Shown: positions 8,205-12,590 of the stretch, in pieces | How the letters are laid out: each line of letters begins with the position of its first letter | Position numbering within the stretch: the stretch's first letter is position 1 | Assembly: GCA_902782815.1 (NCBI GenBank) | Contig: CACZOS010000165.1 | Span: forward strand, 1-12,590 | Length of the DNA: 12,590 nt | From: an uncultured Lachnospiraceae bacterium | Lineage (GTDB): Bacteria > Bacillota > Clostridia > Lachnospirales > Lachnospiraceae | Direction: 5' to 3' | Position numbers and translations under genes: made by a program | Notes under the pieces: model-generated | Database searches by the model: none | What the model saw: only the letters and a program-made list of their open reading frames with translations | What the model was told of the DNA's origin: nothing

Positions 8205-8996
8205 TCATTTTATTTCAGCCACCAGCTGTTTATAAAGGTCCATTCTTCTGTCCTTTAAAAGAGGAAATGACTCTCTGAAGGGGCTGACTTTATCCGGTTC
8301 AAGGTCAGCCAGAACCAGTCCTTCCTCTTCACTGAGAGGAGATACCCGTTCACCGAAAAAATCATACACAGCAGAATGACCGTTGTGGATCAGCTTTCCG
8401 GCCTTCCCGGTTCGGTTGACCCCGATCACATAACAGGAATTCTCGATCGCCCTGGCTTTTAACAGAGTATCCCAGTGGGAAATGCGCTCCATGGGCCAGT
8501 TGGCGATGACCACGATCAGCTGAGTCTGACCGGATACCGCCTGAAAGATCTGGGGGAAACGGAGATCATAGCAGATGAAACCGCTGAGCGCCGTATCATG
8601 CCAGGAACAGACATAGACTTTATCTCCGCCGGTATAGTACCGGCCTTCCCTGCCGAAAGAGAAGGGGTGGATCTTGGCATATTCCATGATCTCTCTTCCC
8701 TCTTCATCCACCATTAGAAGATGATTTTCAAATTTATCTTTCTTACCGGGAGCGATCAGACCACAGATGATACTGATCCGGTAATCCCCGGCCATTTTTG
8801 AAAAGAAGTGTTTCTGTTCTTTGTAATAGTCAGCCAGGGAGGTATTCATGGAGAAGCCGGTCAGAGTCATCTCCGGAAAGATTACCAGGTCTGCCCCGGC
8901 AGAGACAGCATCCTTCAGTAAAGATTCCACCTTTTTCTTGTTTTCCTCAATATTTTCCCATACGATATCCATCTGTGCCAATCCCACACGGATCAT
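8205..8996 (-). CDS. Nitrilase-superfamily carbon-nitrogen hydrolase (omega-amidase-like)
   Basis: 263 residues from the chosen start. The Glu-Lys-Cys catalytic triad is readable: E42 in VIFPEMTLTGF, K108 in YAKIHPF, and C142 in GFICYDLRFP, with the structural glutamate E117 in GREGRYY. The length and the CYDLRFP motif are typical of the omega-amidase/YafV-like branch, which hydrolyses small alpha-keto acid amides such as alpha-ketoglutaramate in metabolite repair, but the substrate cannot be fixed from sequence. A longer frame begins at 9014, but AAGGGGG lies 7 bases before the ATG at 8996, so that start is preferred. It is divergent from the hemolysin III gene and shares the 116-base intergenic region with it. 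Confidence 0.9.
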   Translation of the reverse strand: MIRVGLAQMDIVWENIEENKKKVESLLKDAVSAGADLVIFPEMTLTGFSMNTSLADYYKEQKHFFSKMAGDYRISIICGLIAPGKKDKFENHLLMVDEEGREIMEYAKIHPFSFGREGRYYTGGDKVYVCSWHDTALSGFICYDLRFPQIFQAVSGQTQLIVVIANWPMERISHWDTLLKARAIENSCYVIGVNRTGKAGKLIHNGHSAVYDFFGERVSPLSEEEGLVLADLEPDKVSPFRESFPLLKDRRMDLYKQLVAEIK

Positions 8997-9052
8997 GAAA
9001 GAACCCCCTTGCATTTCCGGATAAAAAGTGATAGTATCTAATTAAATATAAA

Positions 9053-9069
9053 GTAGTTTTAAAAACTAC
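9053..9069. promoter_or_regulatory. Palindromic candidate operator in a divergent intergenic region
   Basis: GTAGTTTT-A-AAAACTAC is a perfect 8-bp inverted repeat around one central base. It sits between the divergent nitrilase-family and hemolysin III starts. The form is typical of sites for small dimeric winged-helix or TetR-type repressors. Neither -10/-35 pair around it is strong. A weak plus-strand TTGCAT-N17-TAGTAT lies at 9009-9037. No regulator gene adjoins it. Confidence 0.45.
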
Positions 9070-9112
9070 ATAATGCAGTATCATAAAATTATTCATTAAG
9101 GAGGTAAATACC

Positions 9113-9760
9113 ATGAACCATCATTTTAAAGACCCGGGAAGTGCTATAACACATATGATTGCCATGATTTTCGCCGCCCTCTGCGCGATCCCTCTGATCC
9201 ATAAAGCCGCCTTTGTCTCCCCATCCGCCACTGTGTCCATGACTATATTCATCGTAAGCATGGTTCTGCTCTACGGTGCCAGCACTCTTTATCATTCCCT
9301 GGACATCTCCGGCAAGGTCAATAAATTGTTAAAGCGGCTGGATCACTCCATGATCTTTGTCCTGATCGCCGGATCCTATACACCGGTCTGTATGCTGGTC
9401 CTCCCCCACAGATTCGGTATACCCATGCTGATCTATATCTGGGCCCTGGCCCTTGTGGGAATTCTGATCAAGATCTTTTTTATCTTCTGCCCTAAATGGG
9501 TAAGTTCCCTGATCTACATCTTCATGGGCTGGACCTGCCTCTTTGCATTTCCCGTCATCATCAGTAATCTTTCCCATGCCGCTTTTATCTGGCTTCTGAT
9601 GGGAGGAATCATCTATACCGTCGGCGGAGTGATCTATGCACTGGATATTCCGATCTTCCGGCGTCTTCCGGAATCCTTCGGAAGACATGAGATCTTCCAC
9701 CTTTTTGTCATGGGAGGCAGTCTCTGTCATTTTATCTGTATGTATGCATACCTTCTGTAA
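9113..9760 (+). CDS. Hemolysin III / TrhA (PAQR superfamily) membrane protein
   Basis: 215 residues with about seven hydrophobic segments, the normal size of bacterial hemolysin III proteins (YqfA/TrhA, YplQ). The PAQR metal-site motifs are all present: S57-T-L-Y-H61, R75-L-D77-H78, and H192-E-I-F-H196 in GRHEIFHLFVMGG, with a further His at 206. In this superfamily the Ser/Asp/His set binds a metal in the membrane and is linked to hydrolase-type lipid chemistry. Bacterial members are associated with membrane fluidity and lipid homeostasis, and the haemolysin name is historical. AAGGAGG lies 8 bases before the ATG. The gene converges with the GIY-YIG gene. Confidence 0.93.
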   Translation: MNHHFKDPGSAITHMIAMIFAALCAIPLIHKAAFVSPSATVSMTIFIVSMVLLYGASTLYHSLDISGKVNKLLKRLDHSMIFVLIAGSYTPVCMLVLPHRFGIPMLIYIWALALVGILIKIFFIFCPKWVSSLIYIFMGWTCLFAFPVIISNLSHAAFIWLLMGGIIYTVGGVIYALDIPIFRRLPESFGRHEIFHLFVMGGSLCHFICMYAYLL

Positions 9761-9763
9761 ATC

Positions 9764-9790
9764 AAACCCTGTTTTCTCTGCTCAGGATTT
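9764..9790. terminator. Weak convergent hairpin, possible terminator
   Basis: AAACCCTG (9764-9771) can pair with CAGGATTT (9783-9790), an 8-bp stem with one G-T pair and an 11-base loop, filling the 28-base gap between the two convergent stop codons. There is no T tract on either side, so termination here is uncertain. Confidence 0.3.
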
Positions 9791-10049
9791 AGTTTAAGAG
9801 CCGGTCCTGTTTTCTGATCAGTTCCAGCTTCTCAGACCGGGAAAGCTGCTTAATGGCATACTCTCTTCGCAGGGCTTCCTGTTTCGTCTCAAAGGTCTCG
9901 TAGTAGACCAGAGTCACAGGAGTCCTGTTTTTTGTATATTTGGCTCCCCTTTTTTCATTGTGGGCTCTCAGCCGCTTTTTGAGGTCTGTTGTCCAGCCGG
10001 TATATAAGGTTCCGTCACCGCATTGTAAAATATAGGTATAATTAACCAT
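9789..10049 (-). CDS. Small GIY-YIG nuclease domain protein (UPF0213/YhbQ-YazA type)
   Basis: An 86-residue stand-alone GIY-YIG domain. The paired motif appears as Y4-T-Y-I and Y16-T-G, followed by the conserved R26 in LKKRL and H30. E63 in ALRREYAIKQL is the expected metal-binding glutamate. The length and the EYAIKQLSR ending are characteristic of the UPF0213 family, single-domain proteins implicated in DNA processing or repair whose exact role is unclear. The start has GGGAG 7 bases before the ATG. It appears to be transcribed alone, with a -10-like TATAAT about 40 bases upstream. Confidence 0.93.
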   Translation of the reverse strand: MVNYTYILQCGDGTLYTGWTTDLKKRLRAHNEKRGAKYTKNRTPVTLVYYETFETKQEALRREYAIKQLSRSEKLELIRKQDRLLN

Positions 10050-10084
10050 TCCGGCTCTCCCTCTCCTTTATGCCCCTCATTACG

Positions 10085-10113
10085 ATTATACGATCTGTGA
10101 TAATTCCGTGAAA
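10085..10113 (-). promoter_or_regulatory. Candidate promoter for the GIY-YIG gene
   Basis: On the minus strand a perfect TATAAT (10090-10085) lies 17 bases after TTTCAC (10113-10108). The -10 is strong but the -35 is poor. The position about 35-60 bases upstream of the start codon is suitable. Confidence 0.4.
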
Positions 10114-10317
10114 AAATACAACATACCTTATTATTTTATCGCTTTCTCCCTCTTTTTTCAACATCAGGCCTTAAGAATGTCACTCAGTCCGCGGCCCTGC
10201 CTGAAGCCGGATTATCCCATCCGGTACAGATAGGAATAAATACATTAATTCTGCATTTTTTTACTCATTTTTTTTATTGTAAGACAAAAGAATCCATATC
10301 ATTTCATAAGTCATGCA

Positions 10318-10346
10318 TTTACTTTTTCCAAGAATCCTTATATAAT
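10318..10346 (+). promoter_or_regulatory. Candidate distal promoter of the BMC operon
   Basis: TTTACT (10318-10323), 17 bases, then a perfect TATAAT (10341-10346). The -35 matches four of six consensus bases. It would give a leader of about 120 bases before eutS. Confidence 0.5.
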
Positions 10347-10359
10347 ATTCCCAAAATGG

Positions 10360-10389
10360 TTGACTATGTATTACTATGCCTTTTATAGG
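10360..10389 (+). promoter_or_regulatory. Candidate proximal promoter of the BMC operon
   Basis: TTGACT (10360-10365) matches five of six -35 bases. It is followed by TTATAG with 17-base spacing or TATAGG with 18. It would give a leader of about 80 bases. Together with the distal site it forms a tandem arrangement. Confidence 0.45.
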
Positions 10390-10403
10390 GATCTGAAAAA
10401 AAT

Positions 10404-10460
10404 CTGCTGATAGGGATGTGTCCTGATCATGGAGTCTTAACGCAGGATCTGTCCCGGCAG
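10404..10460 (+). promoter_or_regulatory. Possible structured leader RNA just before the eutS ribosome binding site
   Basis: Three short stems are nested: CTGC (10404-10407) with GCAG (10457-10460), GGGA (10413-10416) with TCCC (10452-10455), and TCCTG (10421-10425) with CAGGA (10443-10447). They form one long interrupted hairpin ending two bases before the AAGGAG of eutS. The direct repeat ATAGGGAT (10385-10392 and 10410-10417) overlaps its left arm. No terminator follows, so if it regulates it more likely acts on translation or binds protein. Each stem is short and could be chance. Confidence 0.3.
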
Positions 10461-10473
10461 TAAGGAGTTTCTT

Positions 10474-10854
10474 ATGGCTAAAGATATGATTAATAACGGT
10501 GTAAACGCTGAGAATGATAAGTCTCGTATGATACAGGAGTATGTGCCCGGTAAGCAGATTACTCTGGCTCATATGGTTACCCGCCCAAAGGCTTCCGTAT
10601 ACAAGAAGCTGGGTCTGCCGGATGACTACCATGACGCCATCGGCATCATGACCATCACTCCTTCCGAAGCGACCATCATTGCAGCGGACATCTGTACCAA
10701 GGCCGCGTCGATCAAACTCGGGTTCGTGGACCGTTTCTCCGGTTCCGTGATCATCGTGGGATCCACCGCCAACGTGGAATCCGCCTTGAACAGCGTACTT
10801 TCAACCTTCTACAACAAATTAGGTTTTGATACGGTAAATATTACCAAAACTTGA
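10474..10854 (+). CDS. eutS: EutS/PduU-type bacterial microcompartment shell protein
   Basis: A 126-residue BMC-domain shell protein of the circularly permuted EutS/PduU type. Hexamers of this family tile the protein shell of catabolic microcompartments. From residue 18 it closely follows the family: [15 protein letters not shown] (19-33), KKLGLPDD (44-51), [12 protein letters not shown] (55-66) and [16 protein letters not shown] (82-97). Compared with E. coli EutS (111 residues) it has about 13 extra N-terminal residues rich in Asn, Asp and Glu. AAGGAG lies 6 bases before the chosen ATG, while the inner Met codons at residues 5 and 19 have no such site. It is the first gene of a plus-strand operon, 20 bases before eutP. 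No ethanolamine ammonia-lyase gene is in the window, so the name reflects family, not substrate. Confidence 0.95.
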   Translation: MAKDMINNGVNAENDKSRMIQEYVPGKQITLAHMVTRPKASVYKKLGLPDDYHDAIGIMTITPSEATIIAADICTKAASIKLGFVDRFSGSVIIVGSTANVESALNSVLSTFYNKLGFDTVNITKT

Positions 10855-10874
10855 TCTGTTCAGGGGTTTATTCG

Positions 10875-11354
10875 ATGCGCGTAATGTTAATCGGTCCATC
10901 CGCTTCAGGCAAGACCACGCTTATCCAGAGGCTGATCGACAAAGAAATCAAATACGATAAGACACAGGCAGTAGAATATGTGGGTGATTTTATCGATACC
11001 CCCGGAGAATATATGCAGCAGAGGGGCTATTGGGGATCACTTACCATCACTTCCCACGATGCCGATGTCATCGGTCTTGTTCAGGATTCCACCAGTGATG
11101 ACTGCTGGTTTTCCGGCGGCCTTACTTCAAAATTTGAAAAACCCGTGGTGGGAATCCTCACCAAGATAGACAGCCCTGAATGTAAGATCAGCCAGGGCCG
11201 CCGATATCTGGAACTGGCCGGATGTCGGGATATTTTTCCCGTCAGTTCTTTTACCAATGAAGGTATTGATGACCTGGTGAAAGGACTTCACCGGATTTTG
11301 TTCCGTTTTAAAGAAGATTATAAAGTCCGTTTTTCCGATGATTATTTCGACTGA
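10875..11354 (+). CDS. eutP: EutP/PduV-type microcompartment-associated GTPase
   Basis: 159 residues, a small Ras-like GTPase: P-loop GPSASGKT (7-14), QAVEY (31-35), G3 motif DTPGEY (41-46), G4 motif TKID (96-99) and a G5-like VSSFTNEG (123-130). QAVEY followed by DTPGEY is characteristic of EutP/PduV. PduV relatives are tied to microcompartment positioning, and Salmonella EutP has been reported to act as an acetate kinase, which would suit an acetyl-phosphate-producing pathway. An upstream in-frame ATG at 10851 overlaps the eutS stop, but AGGGG 8 bases before the ATG at 10875 makes that the likely start. It lies between the shell gene and the MtnK-like kinase gene. Confidence 0.93.
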   Translation: MRVMLIGPSASGKTTLIQRLIDKEIKYDKTQAVEYVGDFIDTPGEYMQQRGYWGSLTITSHDADVIGLVQDSTSDDCWFSGGLTSKFEKPVVGILTKIDSPECKISQGRRYLELAGCRDIFPVSSFTNEGIDDLVKGLHRILFRFKEDYKVRFSDDYFD

Positions 11355-11381
11355 TCTTTATACAATTAATCTGATCACCTC

Positions 11382-11411
11382 ATAGCACTTCCTGTAAAAA
11401 GGAAGTGCTAT
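11382..11411 (+). other. Strong intercistronic hairpin between eutP and the kinase gene
   Basis: ATAGCACTTCC, an 8-base loop, then GGAAGTGCTAT: an 11-bp perfect stem in the 93-base gap. The following bases (acatatattatcc) are not a T tract, so full termination is unlikely. It may adjust kinase expression relative to eutS-eutP by partial termination, processing or mRNA protection. Confidence 0.65.
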
Positions 11412-11447
11412 ACATATATTATCCTTCTTTCCGGGAGGTGAGATCCT

Positions 11448-12590
11448 ATGGATATAACAAAAGAGAATATTGTTTCCTATGTCAGATCCAGACTGGATTT
11501 CTTCCTGACGGAGGGAGAGATCAGGGTTTCTGCCATAGGAGAAGGCAAGATTGAGGAAGACGGTGACGGCTTCATCAATTATGTCTACCGTGTATCCGAC
11601 GGCCTGCATCACCTGATCGTAAAGCAGTCACGGGTTAAAAGCCGTTCCAGAGGCTCCTATGACCTGGATGTCAACCGTTATAAACTTGAATATGAATCCA
11701 TGAAGATTCGTCACGCCATTGTTCCGGAATTCATTCCGGAGATATATGATTGTGATGAAGAAAACCGGACCTTTATTATGGAAGATGTTTCCCGGCTTCA
11801 GATCTCCCGCTTCCAGCTGATCAAAGGAAGGACTTTCCCGAAACTGGCAGACCATATAGCCAGGTACATGGCAGCCACGGAGTTTTATACTTCAGAATAC
11901 TATCTTCCAACTAAGGATTACCGTGATCTGGCTGTTCATTTTATGAATTCCAAAATGAGACAGATCATGGATACGGCCATGTTCCTCAACAAGGTTGTGG
12001 AGGAGGATACTGTCGGAAGACCTATGGATCCGGATTTTATCTCCTTTGCCAGGACAGTCTGCGCAGATCCGGCGGTACTGGTATCCCGGCAGAAACTCCG
12101 TCATCTTTTCATGACAAAAGGAGAATGTCTCATCCATTGTGATCTTCATACCTCCAATATTTTTGCCGGCCCGGAAGAAACTAAAGTCATAGATATGGAA
12201 TATACCTTTTGCGGTCCGTTTTCCTATGATCTGGGTTACTTTACCGCCAATTTTATTGCCCAGTACGCGGCAGCCACTTTCCGCCCCTTTGATTCAGAGG
12301 AGGACCGTAAACAGTTTAAAGCCTACTGCATTTCAGTCATCCGTGATACTTATCTGAAATTCTGTGATTATTTCATCGGATATTGGCGGGAAGATGCCAA
12401 GAATGTATATAGAAATATCCCCGGACTGGAAGAAGATTTCCGCATAACCACACTTCGGGAATTCATCGGATTTGCCGCCTCAGCCATGCTGGGACGAATC
12501 TGCAGCACCATAGCTTATGTGGATTATGATTCCATTGAGGACTATGTTCAGAGACATAATGCCAAATGTCTCTCCATTATCATCGATAAG
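11448..12590 (+). CDS. MtnK-like (S-methyl-5-thioribose kinase family) sugar kinase, 3' end outside window
   Basis: 381 residues are visible and the frame is open to the edge; relatives of about 400 residues imply only 15-30 are missing. It has the APH/choline-kinase fold of MtnK: a glycine-rich loop region near 31-45, catalytic segment IHCDLHTSNIF (229-239, D232), and metal-binding VIDMEYTFCGPFSYDLG (247-263, D249). MtnK phosphorylates the C1 hydroxyl of 5-methylthioribose. GGGAGGTG lies 7 bases before the ATG. Differences from my recollection of B. subtilis MtnK: IHGDLH reads IHCDLH, the NPELC segment reads NSKMR (167-171), the twin arginine reads G349-R350, and the glycine-rich loop carries an insertion (about 33-40). 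The substrate may therefore be a related sugar such as 5-deoxyribose. Placement behind eutS-eutP points to a role in the microcompartment pathway. Confidence 0.82.
   Translation, partial: MDITKENIVSYVRSRLDFFLTEGEIRVSAIGEGKIEEDGDGFINYVYRVSDGLHHLIVKQSRVKSRSRGSYDLDVNRYKLEYESMKIRHAIVPEFIPEIYDCDEENRTFIMEDVSRLQISRFQLIKGRTFPKLADHIARYMAATEFYTSEYYLPTKDYRDLAVHFMNSKMRQIMDTAMFLNKVVEEDTVGRPMDPDFISFARTVCADPAVLVSRQKLRHLFMTKGECLIHCDLHTSNIFAGPEETKVIDMEYTFCGPFSYDLGYFTANFIAQYAAATFRPFDSEEDRKQFKAYCISVIRDTYLKFCDYFIGYWREDAKNVYRNIPGLEEDFRITTLREFIGFAASAMLGRICSTIAYVDYDSIEDYVQRHNAKCLSIIIDK

Larger units (their letters stand above)
10050..10473. other. 424-base non-coding region between the GIY-YIG gene and the BMC operon
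   Basis: No convincing gene was found on either strand. From left to right it holds the GIY-YIG promoter, a pyrimidine-rich run, a 6-bp hairpin CCGGAT/ATCCGG (10207-10224) without a T tract, a T-rich segment (10256-10280), two tandem plus-strand candidate promoters and a possible structured leader. A minus-strand open frame crossing 10261-10632 has no ribosome binding site and overlaps the start of eutS, so it is not called. No tRNA, cobalamin riboswitch or clear ANTAR-type double hairpin was recognised. Confidence 0.6.

Noticed and set aside
10318..10473. ANTAR-target or cobalamin riboswitch leader typical of eut operons
   Set aside because: The leader is too short for a cobalamin riboswitch. 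No paired six-base loops of the ANTAR type followed by a terminator could be drawn.
10261..10632. A 123-codon minus-strand open frame across the eutS start
   Set aside because: It overlaps the well-supported eutS gene and has no ribosome binding site or recognisable protein features.
11448..11510. N-terminal helix of the MtnK-like protein (ITKENIVSYVRSRLDFFL) as an encapsulation peptide
   Set aside because: As I recall, B. subtilis MtnK has an equivalent helix at the same place, so it is probably part of the fold, and there is no linker.
1..12590. CRISPR arrays, insertion sequences, phage genes, tRNA or rRNA genes
   Set aside because: No regularly spaced repeats, transposase-like proteins, terminal inverted repeats or RNA gene signatures were seen on reading both strands.

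Overview
The window looks like chromosomal DNA from an anaerobic Firmicute, most likely a Clostridia/Lachnospiraceae-type gut bacterium. The reasons are strong AGGAGG-type ribosome binding sites, intermediate GC, an XpaC-like/TelA pair, a VanW-type wall protein, a cytoplasmic GH13 maltooligosaccharide hydrolase and a EutS/EutP microcompartment module. The genus cannot be fixed from sequence alone.

Layout. Bases 1-79 are the last 25 codons of an unidentified plus-strand gene, closed by a symmetrical terminator (118-154) that also serves the minus-strand genes arriving from the right. From about 9.0 kb down to 0.2 kb nearly everything is on the minus strand, in transcription order: a nitrilase-superfamily amidohydrolase (8205-8996); a GH13 neopullulanase-like enzyme followed closely by a VanW/G5 envelope protein (5933-8068, 4226-5887), with a clear promoter in front; phosphate acetyltransferase (2934-3989) with its own promoter and terminator; and an XpaC-like membrane protein followed by TelA (1464-2735, 177-1385). 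A hemolysin III/TrhA-type membrane protein (9113-9760) is divergent from the nitrilase gene, and a small GIY-YIG protein (9789-10049) converges on it.

After a 424-base non-coding stretch holding tandem candidate promoters and a possible structured leader, a plus-strand operon begins: eutS (BMC shell protein), eutP (BMC-associated GTPase) and an S-methyl-5-thioribose-kinase-like sugar kinase that runs off the right edge. This is the left end of a bacterial microcompartment locus. A MtnK-like kinase instead of ethanolamine genes suggests a compartment fed by a pentose or deoxypentose 1-phosphate whose aldol cleavage gives DHAP and an aldehyde.

The phosphate acetyltransferase, about 6.5 kb away on the other strand, carries a roughly 32-residue C-terminal extension: a Pro/Ala/acidic linker and then a short amphipathic helix resembling the encapsulation peptides that target enzymes into microcompartments. 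EutP homologues have reported acetate kinase activity. A working model is therefore aldehyde to acyl-CoA to acyl phosphate (this Pta, possibly encapsulated) to acid plus ATP (EutP or AckA). The shell and EutP calls are firm. The targeting role of the Pta tail and the kinase substrate are inference.
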